Positions 27,951 through 39,682 of a stretch of 64,000 bases of DNA are shown here, piece by piece. This DNA comes from an uncultured Treponema sp. GTDB lineage: Bacteria; Spirochaetota; Spirochaetia; Treponematales; Treponemataceae. Position numbers and translations under genes: made by a program. How positions within the stretch are numbered: position 1 is the stretch's first letter; every line of letters begins with the position of its first letter. The notes beneath the pieces were generated by a model, which searched no databases, was not told the origin of the DNA, and saw only the letters and a program-made list of their open reading frames with translations. The stretch spans positions 51,296-115,295 of the forward strand of contig NZ_CAMCEC010000007.1 of assembly GCF_945873775.1 (NCBI RefSeq), in the 5' to 3' direction.

Positions 27951-28421
27951 CTACCAGCGGTAATGAGCAAAAGCCTTGTTTGCCTCTGCCATTTTGTGTG
28001 TGTCTTCCTTCTTCTTATAAGCAGAACCTGTGTTGTTGAAAGCATCGAAGATTTCAGCAGCAAGAGTTTCAGCCATTCCGTGTCCGTTGCGTGAGCGGGC
28101 AGCGTTAATCATCCATCTCATTCCAAGAGCTTCGCGGCGTGCGTCACGAATTTCAATAGGAACCTGATATGTAGCTCCACCAACACGGCGGCTTTTTACT
28201 TCCACCATTGGCTTTACATTTTCCAAAGCCTTAAGGAACACTTCAAGAGGATCCTTGTCAGTCTTTGTTTTCAATTTGTCCAAAGCATCATAAACGATTT
28301 TCTGGCAAATCTGTTTTTTCCCATCAAGCATCATGCGTGTTACAAATTTTGAAATAACTACGCTGTTGTATCTTTCGTCTGGCATAACCGGACGGTTAAC
28401 TGATTTCTTATGTCTTCCCAT
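27951..28421 (-). CDS. rpsG: 30S ribosomal protein S7
   Basis: The 156-residue protein has the N-terminal basic arm (MGRHKKSVNRPVMPDERYNS) and the conserved VGGATYQVPIEIRDARREAL segment. It nucleates assembly of the 30S head. A terminator directly follows, so fusA is not part of this unit. Confidence 0.96.
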   Translation of the reverse strand: MGRHKKSVNRPVMPDERYNSVVISKFVTRMMLDGKKQICQKIVYDALDKLKTKTDKDPLEVFLKALENVKPMVEVKSRRVGGATYQVPIEIRDARREALGMRWMINAARSRNGHGMAETLAAEIFDAFNNTGSAYKKKEDTHKMAEANKAFAHYRW

Positions 28422-28436
28422 AGTATTAACCTCCTA

Positions 28437-28811
28437 TTATGCCTTTGGTTTTTTAGCGCCGTATTTTGAACGGGCTCTTTTGCGTCCGTCAACGCCAAGA
28501 GTATCTTTTGTACCGCGGATAATGTGGTAGCGTACACCAGGAAGATCCTTTACACGTCCACCGCGAACAAGTACAACTGAGTGTTCCTGCAAGTTGTGTC
28601 CAATTCCTGGAATATATGCAGTAACTTCGATTCCATTTGACAAGCGAACACGAGCAATCTTACGAAGAGCTGAGTTCGGTTTTTTTGGAGTCATTGTCAT
28701 AACACGTGTGCAAACACCACGTTTCTGCGGACAAGACTGAAGTGCGGGGGCCTTAGTTCTTTTTGCAGAAGACTGACGTCCTTTACGAATTAATTGGTTT
28801 ATTGTAGGCAT
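28437..28811 (-). CDS. rpsL: 30S ribosomal protein S12
   Basis: The 124-residue protein has the decoding-site loops [17 protein letters not shown] and [17 protein letters not shown]. The lysines where streptomycin-resistance changes usually arise are unaltered. A CCGAG/CTCGG hairpin lies in its leader (about 28834-28850). Confidence 0.96.
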   Translation of the reverse strand: MPTINQLIRKGRQSSAKRTKAPALQSCPQKRGVCTRVMTMTPKKPNSALRKIARVRLSNGIEVTAYIPGIGHNLQEHSVVLVRGGRVKDLPGVRYHIIRGTKDTLGVDGRKRARSKYGAKKPKA

Positions 28812-28873
28812 CGCCTATTCTCCTATATTATTGCCGAGCAGCACCTCGGACAGAATAACAAAATAAGTATCTA

Positions 28874-28903
28874 ATTTTACAGAATTCAAACTTGTTTCGT
28901 CAA
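28874..28903 (-). promoter_or_regulatory. rpsL-rpsG promoter, TTGACG-N18-TAAAAT
   Basis: TTGACG (28903-28898) and TAAAAT (28879-28874) are 18 bp apart and follow the rpoC terminator immediately. This gives a leader of about 60 nt. Confidence 0.6.
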
Positions 28904-28913
28904 GGGAATTTTG

Positions 28914-28951
28914 CTAAAGTCGCTAGAAAAAGTTTAATTTTCCTAGCGACT
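28914..28951 (-). terminator. Terminator after rpoC
   Basis: AGTCGCTAG pairs with CTAGCGACT, extended by A/T pairs, and is followed by a short TTTAGC tail. The stem is strong and the tail is poor, so some read-through into rpsL is possible. Confidence 0.7.
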
Positions 28952-28959
28952 GGCAATTT

Positions 28960-31900
28960 TTAATCCTCGTCCGATGCAGAATCCATTGCAGGAACAACTG
29001 CGGCTTCTTCTGCTTCCTTCATTTCAAGCATACGCTGCTCAAGGATTTCCTTCATCTTGGCATCCAAGTCGGCGCTTGAATTGTCTGAAAGCTTAACATT
29101 ATTATACTGGCGTATTCCTGTACCAGCAGGAATTCTGTGTCCAATAATAATGTTTTCCTTAAGACCATGAAGATTGTCTACAGAACCTGCAATTGCGGCG
29201 TTTGTAAGAACACGGGTTGTTTCCTGGAATGAACAAGCTGAAATGAACGAATCAGCGGCAAGAGCAGCTTTTGTAATTCCTTGGAACATAGGACAAGCAA
29301 CGGCTGGCTGTCCTCCTTCCGCAACAACTCTGTCGTTTTCTTCACGGAATGTGTACTTGTCAACCTGCTGGCCGTAGATAAATCTTGTGTCGCCAACTTT
29401 GATGATTTCAACTTTCTTAAGCATCTGGCGGATAATAGTTCCAATATGCTTGTCGTTAATATCTACGCCCTGAGCGCGGTAAACAGACTGAATTTCATCC
29501 ATAAGGAAGTTCTGAAGGCGGTCTTCACCAAGAACAGAAAGAACATCGTGCGCGTCTACTGCTCCATCGCAAAGCTTTTCTCCAGCTTCAACCTTATCGC
29601 CATCACGAACAAGAAGACGCTTAACCATAGGAACAAGGTGGCTGTGTTCTTTTCCGTATTCGTCAACAACAATAACAGTTCTTTTGCCTTTTACAATCTT
29701 GTCGAATTTTACAGTTCCAGTAATCTTTGCTATTACAGCAGGATTCTTTGGCTTGCGTGCTTCGAAAAGCTCAGAAACGCGAGGAAGACCAAGGGTAATA
29801 TCGTTCGCCTTTGCAGCGTCTTTTGCCATTTTTGCAAGAGTTGTTCCGGCTTCAACCTTTCCCTTGTCCTTAATGTCGTTGCTCAAAATAGCGCCAACCG
29901 GCATGTGGTAGCTTCCAAGCTCGTTTCCGTCTTCGTCCGTAATGATAATACGAGGCTGCTTTACATCAAGGTGAAGATCTGAAATGCGGCGTTCAACAGC
30001 TCCAGTCTGAATATCAGTTTTTGTTTCAAGAGTTACGCCGTCAATAATATCTTCATAATGAATGTAGCCGGAAACTTCCGCAATAATAGGTTCGCTATAA
30101 GGATCGAATTCACCTACAGGCTCACCGGCTTTTGCAATGCAAGAAGCTTCTGTGAATTTTGCGTATACAGTTGAACCGTTGGAAATTTCAACTTTCTGGT
30201 CATTGCTTGTAAGGTAAATCACATTGTCTTTTATGATAATGCGTCCTCCGTCAGAAGCAAGAACTTCCTGTCCTTTGTGCTTTAAAATCGGATTATCCTT
30301 GCGGACATAAGCTCCGTCTTCAACAATAACTTCATCGGAAGAATCAAAAGCATAAGACTTGAACAGTTTTGTAACAATCATTGAGCCACGGCGTGTAAAG
30401 AGCCAGTCGCCATTTTTTGAAACAACGTGAGTTCCCTCAAGGCTTTTGATGTAAACATCGTATTTCATTGCAATGTGGTTGTCTTTCTGTCCACCTTCCG
30501 CAGCACCACCAGTATGGAATGTACGAAGTGTAAGCTGTGTACCCGGCTGACCGATTGACTGGGCCGCAATAGTTCCAACTGCTTCACCGATTTCAACAAT
30601 CTTGTTGCGAGCAAGGTCTTTTCCGTAGCATTTTACGCAAATTCCGTGTTTGCTTTCGCAAGTAAGAACTGTGCGAAGCTTAACTTTTTCAACTCCAGCC
30701 TTGTCAATTTTTTCAGCAAGGCTTTCATCTATATACTGGTTTACATCGCAAAGAAGCTCGCCGGAAACAGGGTCAATTACGCGTTCAATTGTATAATGAC
30801 CTGCAATGCGCTTTGCCAAAGGAACAGTAACAGTGTCTCCGTCCTTTATTGCAGCATAGTCAATTCCGTTGATTGTTCCACAGTCTTCTTCATTTACAAC
30901 AACATCCTGAGCGACATCTACAAGACGGCGTGTCATGTAACCAGCATCGGCAGTCTTCAAAGCTGTATCAGACAAACCTTTGCGCGCACCGTTTGTTGAA
31001 ATAAAGAACTCAATAACTGAAAGTCCTTCCTTGAAGTTTGCGCGAATTGGAAGCTCAATGATGTCTCCGTTAGGCTTCTGCATAAGTCCACGCATTGCCG
31101 CCAGCTGGGAAATCTGCTTTTTAGAACCACGGGCACCAGATGTAGCCATCATATAGATAGTATTGAATCCGTCCTTGTGCTTTGCAAGGTTGTCCATCAT
31201 GAGGTTTGTAAGCTTTTCGTTTGTGTTTTCCCAAACTGTAACAGACTTGTTGTAGCGTTCGTCAGCTGTAATAGCACCGCTGTTCCACTGGCCTACAATT
31301 TTTTCAACTTCCTTGTTTGCTTCTGCAACCATAGCTTCTTTTTCTTCTGGAACAAGAATATCGTCCATTGAAAGAGTTGCGCCGTAGAATGTAGCGTTTT
31401 TATATCCGCAGGCTTTAATCGCATCAAGCATCTGGATTGTAAGCCAGCCGCGGTCAATCGCATAAAGGCTCGGAAGGATTTTTCTAAGCTTGTAGTCTTC
31501 AAGCGGAGTTTCTCTATTGTAGATTTTGTCAATCTGCTTTCTAAGGGAAGCATCTTCGATAACTTTATCCAATGTTTCCGCATCAAAAGTTTCAAACTGA
31601 TATTTTTCTTCAATAAGGCTCTTTATTCGCTTGTCGCTTGTCTGCTCGTTGTGGTAAACACTTTCAATCATTTTCTTGAGCTTTTTGTCGCCAAGCTGCT
31701 CGTTGTAGAAGTCAACTTCGTCCGGCATTGACTCATTGAAAGCCATGCGTCCGGCAGATGTAAGAATGTACTTGCTGTCAGGCTCTTTGTCGTTGTTTAC
31801 GCACTTGTTGAGAATATTTTTGTGAACCTTGATTTCCGCCTGCCATTCAATTGCTCCGCTAGAAGCCGCAAGACGAACTTCATCCGCGCTAGAGAAAAAT

Positions 31901-33444
31901 TTTCCTGTGCCTTTTGCATTCGGCTTTATAGAAGTCATGTAGTAAATTCCCAAAACCATGTCCTGAGAAGGAGCTACAATCGTGTTGCCGTTTGCCGGGT
32001 CAAGAAGGTTGCGGGCAGAAAGCATAAGTGTCCAGCATTCCATCTGCGCAGCCTGAGTAAGAGGCACGTGGATAGCCATCTGGTCGCCGTCGAAGTCAGC
32101 GTTAAACGCTTTACAAGCCAAAGGATGAAGCTTCAATGCTTTTCCCGGAACAAGAACCGGCTCAAATGCCTGAATTCCCAAGCGGTGCAATGTAGGAGCG
32201 CGGTTAAGCATTACAGGATGCTCGCGGACAACTTCATCAAGGATTGCAAAAACTTCTGTAGATTCGCTTTCTACAAGTGAACGTGCCTTTTTAATATTGA
32301 AGACAACGCCCTTGTCAACAAGTTTCTTCATTATAAACGGCTTGAAAAGCTCCAATGCCATTTTTTCAGGAAGACCGCACTGCCAAAGCTTAAGCTCTGG
32401 ACCTACAACGATTACAGAACGTCCAGAATAGTCTACGCGTTTTCCAAGCAAATTCTGGCGGAAACGTCCCTGCTTTCCTTTAAGCATATCGCTGATTGAT
32501 TTAAGCGGACGGTTTGCGGCTCCTTTTAGAACACGCTGCTTGCGCTTAGAGTTATCAAACAATGAGTCAACTGCTTCCTGAAGCATACGCTTTTCGTTGC
32601 GGATAATAATATCCGGCGCAGACAAAGACTGAAGCTTCTTCAAACGGTTGTTGCGGTTGATTACACGGCGGTAAAGGTCATTCAAGTCGGAAGTCGCAAA
32701 ACGTCCTCCGTCAAGCTGAACCATAGGACGCAAATCCGGCGGAATAACCGGAATAACATCCAGAATCATCCAAGAAGCCTTGTTTTCTGAAGTGCGGAAA
32801 TTTTCTACAATTTCAATTCTCTTCAAAAGACGTTTGTCGCTCTTTGGACCTTTTTCAATCATTTTTGCACGGAGCTCGGCTGCAAGAGCATCAAGATCAA
32901 GGTTTTCAAGCAAAGTTTTAATTGCCTCTGCTCCCATTCCCGCTGTAAATGCTCCGCCATAACGTTCCTGCGCTTCAAGATATTCATCTTCTGTCAAAAG
33001 CTGATTTTTCTTTAAATCTGTGTCGCCCGGCTCAATTACAATATACTTTTCATAATAAAGAATTGAACGGAGAGCAGCCACCTGCAAATCAAGCAAAAGT
33101 CCCATGCGGCTAGGAACTGAATGGTAATACCAAATGTGGCTGACAGGAGCTGCCAAGTCAATGTGTCCAGTACGTTCACGGCGGACTTTAAAGTGTGTAA
33201 CTTCAACTCCACAACGGTCGCAAACAACGCCTTTATAGCGGATTGACTTGAATTTTCCGCAGTAACATTCCCATTCCTTTGTTGTACCAAAGATGCGCTC
33301 GCAGAAAAGTCCGTCCCTTTCCGGGCGAAGAGTGCGGTAATTTATAGTTTCCGGCTTTTTTACTTCACCGTAAGACCATGAACGGATATTTTCCGGGGAA
33401 GCAAGTTTAATTTTAAGGCTTGTGAAATCCTGAATATCACGCAT
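28960..33444 (-). CDS. rpoC: RNA polymerase beta' subunit
   Basis: The 1494-residue catalytic subunit has the N-terminal zinc site ([20 protein letters not shown]), the absolutely conserved [12 protein letters not shown] that holds the catalytic magnesium, the bridge-helix region and the second zinc site ([13 protein letters not shown]). It is about 90 residues longer than the E. coli protein. The track start at 33462 is inside rpoB. The ATG at 33444 is preceded by AAGGAG and overlaps the rpoB end by 8 bp, which implies coupling. Confidence 0.97.
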   Translation of the reverse strand: MRDIQDFTSLKIKLASPENIRSWSYGEVKKPETINYRTLRPERDGLFCERIFGTTKEWECYCGKFKSIRYKGVVCDRCGVEVTHFKVRRERTGHIDLAAPVSHIWYYHSVPSRMGLLLDLQVAALRSILYYEKYIVIEPGDTDLKKNQLLTEDEYLEAQERYGGAFTAGMGAEAIKTLLENLDLDALAAELRAKMIEKGPKSDKRLLKRIEIVENFRTSENKASWMILDVIPVIPPDLRPMVQLDGGRFATSDLNDLYRRVINRNNRLKKLQSLSAPDIIIRNEKRMLQEAVDSLFDNSKRKQRVLKGAANRPLKSISDMLKGKQGRFRQNLLGKRVDYSGRSVIVVGPELKLWQCGLPEKMALELFKPFIMKKLVDKGVVFNIKKARSLVESESTEVFAILDEVVREHPVMLNRAPTLHRLGIQAFEPVLVPGKALKLHPLACKAFNADFDGDQMAIHVPLTQAAQMECWTLMLSARNLLDPANGNTIVAPSQDMVLGIYYMTSIKPNAKGTGKFFSSADEVRLAASSGAIEWQAEIKVHKNILNKCVNNDKEPDSKYILTSAGRMAFNESMPDEVDFYNEQLGDKKLKKMIESVYHNEQTSDKRIKSLIEEKYQFETFDAETLDKVIEDASLRKQIDKIYNRETPLEDYKLRKILPSLYAIDRGWLTIQMLDAIKACGYKNATFYGATLSMDDILVPEEKEAMVAEANKEVEKIVGQWNSGAITADERYNKSVTVWENTNEKLTNLMMDNLAKHKDGFNTIYMMATSGARGSKKQISQLAAMRGLMQKPNGDIIELPIRANFKEGLSVIEFFISTNGARKGLSDTALKTADAGYMTRRLVDVAQDVVVNEEDCGTINGIDYAAIKDGDTVTVPLAKRIAGHYTIERVIDPVSGELLCDVNQYIDESLAEKIDKAGVEKVKLRTVLTCESKHGICVKCYGKDLARNKIVEIGEAVGTIAAQSIGQPGTQLTLRTFHTGGAAEGGQKDNHIAMKYDVYIKSLEGTHVVSKNGDWLFTRRGSMIVTKLFKSYAFDSSDEVIVEDGAYVRKDNPILKHKGQEVLASDGGRIIIKDNVIYLTSNDQKVEISNGSTVYAKFTEASCIAKAGEPVGEFDPYSEPIIAEVSGYIHYEDIIDGVTLETKTDIQTGAVERRISDLHLDVKQPRIIITDEDGNELGSYHMPVGAILSNDIKDKGKVEAGTTLAKMAKDAAKANDITLGLPRVSELFEARKPKNPAVIAKITGTVKFDKIVKGKRTVIVVDEYGKEHSHLVPMVKRLLVRDGDKVEAGEKLCDGAVDAHDVLSVLGEDRLQNFLMDEIQSVYRAQGVDINDKHIGTIIRQMLKKVEIIKVGDTRFIYGQQVDKYTFREENDRVVAEGGQPAVACPMFQGITKAALAADSFISACSFQETTRVLTNAAIAGSVDNLHGLKENIIIGHRIPAGTGIRQYNNVKLSDNSSADLDAKMKEILEQRMLEMKEAEEAAVVPAMDSASDED

Positions 33445-36400
33445 TTTCGTTCTCCTTGTCAAAACCAGCGCCTACTTTGTCAATAAGCTCCTGATCACGC
33501 TCTGTAAGGGCAATCTGCTTGCCTTTGTCATCATAAATAGTAAAGTCCAACGCAAGTCCGCGAAGTTCCTGAACCAAAACATTGAATGATTCCGGCACTC
33601 CGATTGGAGCTGTTGGCTCACCCTTGACAATCGACTCGTAAACTTTAGAACGTCCGTTCATGTCATCAGATTTGATTGTCATCATTTCCTGCAATGTATT
33701 TGCAGCGCCATAAGCCTCAAGCGCCCAAACTTCCATTTCTCCAAGACGCTGACCACCAAACTGGGCTTTTCCTCCCAACGGCTGCTGAGTAACAAGAGAA
33801 TAAGGTCCTGTTGAACGCGCGTGCATCTTGTCGTCAACCAAGTGGTGAAGCTTCATAAAGTATATAACGCCAACGAAAATTGGATTCAAGAAAGGCTCGC
33901 CTGTAAATCCGTCGTGCACAATCTGCTTGCAGTCCGGCGAAAGTCCAGCCTGAACAAGTTTTTCCGCAATCTGCTCCTGGCTAGGTGTCTGGAATGCAGG
34001 CGAATTGTACCATTCATTCAAAACAAGACCAGCTCTTCCAAGCTCAGATTCCATAATCTGTCCAATATTCATGCGCGAAGGAACACCAAGAGGATTCAAG
34101 CAAACATCAAGCGGAGTACCGTCCTCAAGGTAAGGCATGTCTTCAACAGGAAGAATGCGGGCAACAACACCTTTGTTTCCGTGGCGTCCGGCCATCTTAT
34201 CACCAACAACAAGCTTGCGTTTGTCTGCAATAATAACTTTTACCTGCTCATCTACGCCAGGCTGAAGCTCATCGCCTTCACTTCTCTTAAGGCGCTGAAT
34301 GTCAATTACAACGCCCTGAACTCCATGAGGAAGCTTGAGTGAAGAATCGCGGACTTCTTTTGCCTTTTCACCGAAAATAGAATTCAAAAGCTTGAATTCC
34401 GGTGTAGTTTCAGTTTCGCTCTTTGGAGTAACTTTTCCAACAAGAATATCTCCAGAGCGGACTTTTGCGCCGATGCGTACAATTCCTTCAGAGTCAAGAT
34501 TGTCAAGAATTTTTTCTGAAGTGTTTGGAATATCACGTGTAATGCGCTCAGGTCCAAGCTTTGTCTCGCGGATTTCAGTCTGGAACTCGTGGATATGAAC
34601 AGAAGTATACATATCCTCTTTTACAACGCGCTGGCTGATAAGAACAGCATCCTCATAGTTGTATCCGTTCCACGGAACAAATCCAACAAGAATATTACGT
34701 CCCAAAGCAAGCTCGCCATTGAATGTAGCAGGACCGTCTGCAATGACTCCGCCGGCTTCAACGTGCTCGCCAACCTGAACTGTAGGACGCTGATGGTTTA
34801 CAGTATCGCTATTTGTCTTCTGATATTTAAGCAACGGATATTCATCAAATACATCGCCTTTGACTCCATCCGGCTTGATTTTAATAAGATCGCTTTCAAC
34901 CCACTTTACAGTTCCGGCACGGCGGGCTTTTGTAAGAACGCCAGAATCGTAAGCTGTCTTCTGCTCCATTCCAGTGCCAACATGAGGAGGCTCTGGGAAC
35001 AAAAGCGGAACAGCCTGACGCTGCATGTTACAACCCATCAACGCGCGGTTAGCATCGTCATGCTCAAGGAACGGAACAAGAGAAGCTGAAACAGAAATTA
35101 CCTGGCGCGGAGAAACGTCCATGTACTGAATGTCTTTTGGCGAGCGGCTTGTGTAGTCTCCACGGTGGCGGCAAGAAACCAAGTCTGTAGGGAACGAGCC
35201 ATCTGCCTTCATTCCTTCTGTAACCTGACCAACGTAGTATTTATCTTCATCCATTGGATCAAGATATTCAACTTCATTTGTAGCCTTTCCGTTTACAACC
35301 TTGCGGTAAGGCTCTTCAAGGAAGCCGTATTCATTTACGCGGGTAAAAATCGCAAGAGAAACAATAAGACCGATGTTCGGACCTTCAGGAGTTTCAATAG
35401 GACACATTCGTCCATAATGAGTGTAGTGAACATCGCGGACTTCAAAGCCTGCTCTGTCGCGTGAAAGACCACCCGGTCCCAATGCGTTAAGACGGCGTTT
35501 GTGAGTAAGCTCTGCAAGCGGATTACACTGATCCATGAACTGTGAAAGCTGGCTTGAACCAAAAAACTCACGGATAGAAGAAATAATCGGCTTTATAGAA
35601 ATCAAGTCGCCCGGCTTAAGGGTTTCTGTTTCCTTTAAGTTCATGCGGTCCTTTGCAATGCGCTCCATGCGTGCAAAAGCTGTCTTAAACTGATTTGTAA
35701 GAAGCTCGCCAACAGAACGAACACGGCGGCGTCCCAAGTGGTCAATGTCATCAAGAGGCTCATCGCCAATGTAAACTTCTATAAGATGCTTCATTGTGTT
35801 GATGATGTCGTCTTTTGTAAGTGTTACATCTTCAACAGGCTCTTTATAGTCAAATTTCTTGTTAAGCTTGTAGCGTCCAACACGTCCCAAGTCGTAGCGG
35901 CGCACACTAAAGAACATAGTTGTAAGGTCGCGTTCTGCAGCTTCAACTGTAATTGGTTCGCCCGGCATTAAGACAGCGTAAACTTTTGAAAGGCACTCTT
36001 CCTTTGTAGGCTCATCTGCTGTAGAAGAACCTTCCTTGGAGAATACAATTTCTTCACGCTCAAAACAGTTCACGATCATTTCGCTATCCAAAGAAGGATT
36101 TTTTTCCTCTTTGTCATCAGGGCGTTTTTTCATGTTGAACTTTATTACGTTGATTTCCTTGATTCCATTTGAAACAAGGTCGTCAATATCATGCGGATGA
36201 AGCTTGTCGCCTGCGCGGAACAATTTCTTTTCTTCGCCAGTTTCTTCATCTTTTACGATTACCGGCTTTCCAAGAACTCTTCCTGAAAGCTCGTCGCGTT
36301 TTTCTGAATCTGAAGGAATTTTTACGTCTTCTGTAACATAGAAGCAGTTTATGATTTCTTCGCGAGTTGAATATCCAAGCGCGCGGAGGAAAATTGTTCC

Positions 36401-36994
36401 CAAGATTTTTTTCTTGCGGTCAATTTTTGCGTAAATAAGCTCTTTTTTCTGGTCGATTTCAAATTCAAGCCAAGAACCGCGGTAAGGAATTATGCGGCTA
36501 GACAAAACGCCCTTGTCGCGCTGAAAAATAACTCCAGGCGAACGGTGAATCTGGCTTACAACAACGCGTTCTGCGCCATTGATAACAAAAGTTCCTCTGT
36601 CTGTCATAAGAGGAACATCGCCCATGTAAATATCTTTTTGGAGAATAGCTCCAGTTTCTTTAAAATTAAGATTGATGCGGGCCTTTAATGGAACTGCGTA
36701 AGAAACACCTTTTTTCTTGCATTCCTGCTCTGTGAATTTCATGCCGGCATAGTCAAGCTCATAAAATTCGTATTCAAGCGACATATCGCCAGCCGGGCTT
36801 TCAATAGGGAAAGTTGAAGTGAAAACTTCCTGAAGTCCTTGGTTTAAAAGCGGCTCGCCTTTTTCAATTCTGTCTTTTTGGATGAATTCTTCGTAGGAAG
36901 AAAGCTGAATGTCGATAAGATTAGGAAGCTCCATGAAATCCTGGATGTCTTTTCCTATGTACTGGCGAACAATTTTCTTGCTCTTTGCGAACAT
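33437..36994 (-). CDS. rpoB: RNA polymerase beta subunit
   Basis: The 1185-residue subunit has the rifampicin-pocket region ([20 protein letters not shown], then [20 protein letters not shown]) and the C-terminal [20 protein letters not shown]. The pocket reads N where E. coli has S531-adjacent residues ([12 protein letters not shown]), a change often met in spirochaetes and linked to natural rifampicin resistance. That link is from general knowledge and was not tested here. The track begins one codon early at a TTG. Confidence 0.96.
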   Translation of the reverse strand: MFAKSKKIVRQYIGKDIQDFMELPNLIDIQLSSYEEFIQKDRIEKGEPLLNQGLQEVFTSTFPIESPAGDMSLEYEFYELDYAGMKFTEQECKKKGVSYAVPLKARINLNFKETGAILQKDIYMGDVPLMTDRGTFVINGAERVVVSQIHRSPGVIFQRDKGVLSSRIIPYRGSWLEFEIDQKKELIYAKIDRKKKILGTIFLRALGYSTREEIINCFYVTEDVKIPSDSEKRDELSGRVLGKPVIVKDEETGEEKKLFRAGDKLHPHDIDDLVSNGIKEINVIKFNMKKRPDDKEEKNPSLDSEMIVNCFEREEIVFSKEGSSTADEPTKEECLSKVYAVLMPGEPITVEAAERDLTTMFFSVRRYDLGRVGRYKLNKKFDYKEPVEDVTLTKDDIINTMKHLIEVYIGDEPLDDIDHLGRRRVRSVGELLTNQFKTAFARMERIAKDRMNLKETETLKPGDLISIKPIISSIREFFGSSQLSQFMDQCNPLAELTHKRRLNALGPGGLSRDRAGFEVRDVHYTHYGRMCPIETPEGPNIGLIVSLAIFTRVNEYGFLEEPYRKVVNGKATNEVEYLDPMDEDKYYVGQVTEGMKADGSFPTDLVSCRHRGDYTSRSPKDIQYMDVSPRQVISVSASLVPFLEHDDANRALMGCNMQRQAVPLLFPEPPHVGTGMEQKTAYDSGVLTKARRAGTVKWVESDLIKIKPDGVKGDVFDEYPLLKYQKTNSDTVNHQRPTVQVGEHVEAGGVIADGPATFNGELALGRNILVGFVPWNGYNYEDAVLISQRVVKEDMYTSVHIHEFQTEIRETKLGPERITRDIPNTSEKILDNLDSEGIVRIGAKVRSGDILVGKVTPKSETETTPEFKLLNSIFGEKAKEVRDSSLKLPHGVQGVVIDIQRLKRSEGDELQPGVDEQVKVIIADKRKLVVGDKMAGRHGNKGVVARILPVEDMPYLEDGTPLDVCLNPLGVPSRMNIGQIMESELGRAGLVLNEWYNSPAFQTPSQEQIAEKLVQAGLSPDCKQIVHDGFTGEPFLNPIFVGVIYFMKLHHLVDDKMHARSTGPYSLVTQQPLGGKAQFGGQRLGEMEVWALEAYGAANTLQEMMTIKSDDMNGRSKVYESIVKGEPTAPIGVPESFNVLVQELRGLALDFTIYDDKGKQIALTERDQELIDKVGAGFDKENENA

Positions 36995-37148
36995 CAAATA
37001 CCTCTTTAGGGGTTATGAACTGGTACGCCCAGACCGCTACAAGCAAAGACTTTGCTCAGCACGAGAAAAAGCGCCCTATCGGAAATCTCTGTCCCGGCAG
37101 ATTTATTTTTATTTTAAAGCCAACCTGCAGGCTCTTTTGACAACAAAA

Positions 37149-37180
37149 GCCTCAGGAAAAGAAAAATCTTTCCCTGAAGC
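37149..37180 (-). terminator. Attenuator between rplL and rpoB
   Basis: GCTTCAGGGAAA pairs with TTTTCCTGAGGC around a T-rich loop and is followed by TTTTGTTGTC. It sits in the 240-bp rplL-rpoB gap, where partial termination lowers rpoBC expression relative to L7/L12 in other bacteria. Confidence 0.6.
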
Positions 37181-37234
37181 TAGAGTTCAAGTTTTATAAA
37201 TGTCTTGAAGAAAAACAATCAAGCATCTGCCAGA

Positions 37235-37609
37235 TTATTTCTTGCTAACTTTTCCACCAGCAGCAGTGATGTCAGCGATGAGCTTGTCAGCATCAGCCTT
37301 AGATACACCCTCTTTAACAACCTGAGGAGCACCAGTAACGATTGCCATTGCTTCCTTAAGACCAAGACCTGTTGCAGCCTTAACAGCCTTAATAACATCC
37401 ATTTTCTTTGCTGGATCAATAGATTCAAGAGTAACAGTAAATTCTGTCTGCTCTTCTTCAGCTGCCGCTGCTGGACCTGCTGCTACTGCTACAGGTGCTG
37501 CTGCAGAAACACCGAATTTTTCTTCCATTGCTTTTACGAGATCAGCTGCCTGCTGAACTGTCATGTTTGCAATTGCTTCAAGAATTTCATCATTTGTAAG
37601 AGCTGCCAT
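37235..37609 (-). CDS. rplL: 50S ribosomal protein L7/L12
   Basis: The 124-residue stalk protein has an N-terminal dimerisation helix, an alanine-rich hinge (about residues 35-52) and the C-terminal factor-binding domain ([20 protein letters not shown]). Its gene is separated from rplJ by 168 bp without a gene. Confidence 0.96.
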   Translation of the reverse strand: MAALTNDEILEAIANMTVQQAADLVKAMEEKFGVSAAAPVAVAAGPAAAAEEEQTEFTVTLESIDPAKKMDVIKAVKAATGLGLKEAMAIVTGAPQVVKEGVSKADADKLIADITAAGGKVSKK

Positions 37610-37777
37610 ATTGTCTTCTCCGTAATCAAATATGATTAGTAAAATTTCCGTGCAGATAAAAACAAACTGTTTCTAAGCCCTGCATCGGTTTGTCTGCGGA
37701 CAGTCGACAGCTATGAAGCCTGACCGCAGGGAAAAATTCCGCTCTGGGCATTGCAAAAAGCTTTTGCCCTACTGAAT

Positions 37778-38374
37778 TTATTCAGCTGCTGGAGCTGGAG
37801 CTGCTTCGGCTGCTGGAGCCTCTGCCGCAGGAGCTGCCTCTTCCGCCTTTGGAGCAGCAGAAGCCGGACCTTCTTTTTCCAGTTTTTCAACATATGCTTG
37901 CAATGTTCCAGCAAGTTTTCTTGCAGGTCCATTGATTGCAGACATAAGCATTGCGATGAGCTGTTTCTTTCCAGGGAGTTTTGCAAACGCCTCGATTTTT
38001 GCAGCATCATAAAGCTCGTCTTCTACCCAAGCGCCTTTTACAACGAGGGCTGGAGCTTCTTTCGCAAAGTCAAACAAAACTTTTGCAGACTCGTTAGCCT
38101 CTTCCTTGATCATGGCAATAGCCGTTGGTCCAGAAAGATACTGAGCAACTGCATCATTCTTCATTTCGTCAAAAGCTACACGCGCAAAGTTATTCTTGAT
38201 AACCTTGAACTGTGAATTCTTTTCACGCAAAGAATGGCGGAGCTTTGAAATCTGCTCAACAGTAAGTCCTCTGTATTCAACAAAGATAAAATCTTTATAT
38301 TCACTAAGAACTTTCTTTGCTTCTTCAATAGCCTGTGCTTTGCTAGGCTGAATCTTTTTTGCCAAAATAGCCAT
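37778..38374 (-). CDS. rplJ: 50S ribosomal protein L10
   Basis: The 198-residue stalk base protein has VEYRGLTVEQISKLRHSLRE and the C-terminal helix that binds L7/L12, ending in a long alanine/proline/glutamate tail. It touches rplA directly, so the usual L10 leader is not found before rplJ. Confidence 0.95.
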   Translation of the reverse strand: MAILAKKIQPSKAQAIEEAKKVLSEYKDFIFVEYRGLTVEQISKLRHSLREKNSQFKVIKNNFARVAFDEMKNDAVAQYLSGPTAIAMIKEEANESAKVLFDFAKEAPALVVKGAWVEDELYDAAKIEAFAKLPGKKQLIAMLMSAINGPARKLAGTLQAYVEKLEKEGPASAAPKAEEAAPAAEAPAAEAAPAPAAE

Positions 38375-39051
38375 TATTCTGCCTCCTTAAAGTCAATCCA
38401 AACACCAGGTCCCATTGAAGAGCTGATCGAAACAGAACGTACAAATCCGATTTTTGCATCAGCTGGCTTTTTGCGCTCAAGTTCTGTGAGGAAAACTTTT
38501 ACGTTTTCAGCAGTGTCCTTTGAATCCATGGAAACTTTTCCAACAGGAATATGAACAACACCAGTCTTGTCTGCGCGGAATTCTGTGCGTCCCTTTTTGA
38601 GTTCAGCAACAGCTTGCGCAATGTTCGGTGTTACAGTTCCTGTCTTAGGGTTAGGCATAAGACCTTTGCGACCCAAAACCATACCAAGACGACCAACGTC
38701 CTTCATCATGTCTGGAGTAGCAACTGCAACATCAAAATCAAGCCAGCCGCCCTTTACTTTTTCAATGTACTCTGTACCTGCGTAAGTTGCGCCTGCATCA
38801 AGAGCTTCCTTTACACGGTCATCTTTACAGAAAACAAGAACGCGCTTTTCAGCAGTAAACTGATGCGGGAATACAAGAGTATCACGTACAGTCTGGTTTT
38901 TTTCCAGCTTAAGGGAAACTGAAAGTTCAACTGTTTCATCGAACTTTACATAGTGAAGATCTTTTACAAGCTGGCAAGCTTCTGAAATTCCATAAGCCTT
39001 TGCCGGATCATACTTCTTCAATGATTCGCGGTATTTCTTTCCGTGCTTCAT
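38374..39051 (-). CDS. rplA: 50S ribosomal protein L1
   Basis: The 225-residue protein has the L1 signature GRLGMVLGRKGLMPNPKTGT. It forms the mobile L1 stalk and commonly represses its own operon through a site in the rplK leader. Confidence 0.96.
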   Translation of the reverse strand: MKHGKKYRESLKKYDPAKAYGISEACQLVKDLHYVKFDETVELSVSLKLEKNQTVRDTLVFPHQFTAEKRVLVFCKDDRVKEALDAGATYAGTEYIEKVKGGWLDFDVAVATPDMMKDVGRLGMVLGRKGLMPNPKTGTVTPNIAQAVAELKKGRTEFRADKTGVVHIPVGKVSMDSKDTAENVKVFLTELERKKPADAKIGFVRSVSISSSMGPGVWIDFKEAE

Positions 39052-39485
39052 TATTCAGCCTCCACTTCTACGCCCATACTGCGAGCAGTACCAGCGATGA
39101 TTTTCTTAGCAGCCTCAATGTCGTTTGCGTTAAGATCAGGAAGTTTCTGTTTTGCAATTTCTTCAAGAGACGCTTTTGAAAGTTTTCCAACTTTGTTGCG
39201 AAGCGGATTTCCAGAGCCTTTCTGGATTCCAACAGCCTTTTTAATAAGAACAGCTGCAGGAGGAGTCTTGAGAATAAATGTGTAAGATTTGTCCTGATAG
39301 ACAGTGATGACTACAGGGATAATAAGTCCCTTTTCCATGCTCTTTGTGCGGTCATTGAATTCCTGAACGAACTTAGGCGCAGAAACTCCATGAGGTCCAA
39401 GAGCCGGTCCAATAGGTGGAGCTGGTGTAGCAGCGCCGGCAGGGCACTGAAGTTTAATGACAGCTGTAACCTTTTTTGTGGCCAT
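39051..39485 (-). CDS. rplK: 50S ribosomal protein L11
   Basis: The 144-residue protein has the N-terminal [20 protein letters not shown] and the C-terminal rRNA-binding domain. It forms the stalk base. It is the first gene of the rplKAJL-rpoBC unit, with AAGGAG before the ATG. Confidence 0.96.
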   Translation of the reverse strand: MATKKVTAVIKLQCPAGAATPAPPIGPALGPHGVSAPKFVQEFNDRTKSMEKGLIIPVVITVYQDKSYTFILKTPPAAVLIKKAVGIQKGSGNPLRNKVGKLSKASLEEIAKQKLPDLNANDIEAAKKIIAGTARSMGVEVEAE

Positions 39486-39509
39486 AATGTATCTCCTTAC
39501 ATTGGTGGT

Positions 39510-39531
39510 GGGTATCAGATTTTCTGAACCC
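39510..39531 (-). promoter_or_regulatory. Hairpin in the rplK leader, possible L1 binding site
   Basis: GGGT-T-CAGA-AAA-TCTG-AT-ACCC folds into an interrupted stem about 25 nt before the rplK start codon. The position and the split-stem form resemble sites where L1 represses its operon. I have not compared it with the 23S rRNA site. Confidence 0.4.
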
Positions 39532-39579
39532 TAGCGAAATGCCTATGTCCAACGGACTTGCACTTCTCCCAAAATTAAG

Positions 39580-39602
39580 AAAAAAGCATTCATTGCGAAT
39601 GC
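39580..39602 (-). terminator. T-tailed hairpin at the rplK transcript start
   Basis: GCATTC pairs with GAATGC and is followed by six T. The predicted rplK start of transcription (near 39599) falls inside the 5' arm, so only transcripts coming from nusG would form the whole stem. Confidence 0.6.
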
Positions 39603-39605
39603 AAA

Positions 39606-39634
39606 ATTCTATCAAACATCAGAACCAGTTTCAA
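39606..39634 (-). promoter_or_regulatory. rplKAJL-rpoBC promoter, TTGAAA-N17-TAGAAT
   Basis: TTGAAA (39634-39629) and TAGAAT (39611-39606) are 17 bp apart within the nusG-rplK gap. Confidence 0.6.
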
Positions 39635-39682
39635 AAAAATGCTGTTTGAAACCGGCATAAAAGTTAAACTGCAAAAAGCAAT

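Noticed and set aside
28960-36994. Many ORFs of 60-230 codons on the plus strand opposite rpoB and rpoC
   Set aside because: They are antisense shadows of highly expressed coding sequence, with no ribosome-binding sites and no family resemblance.
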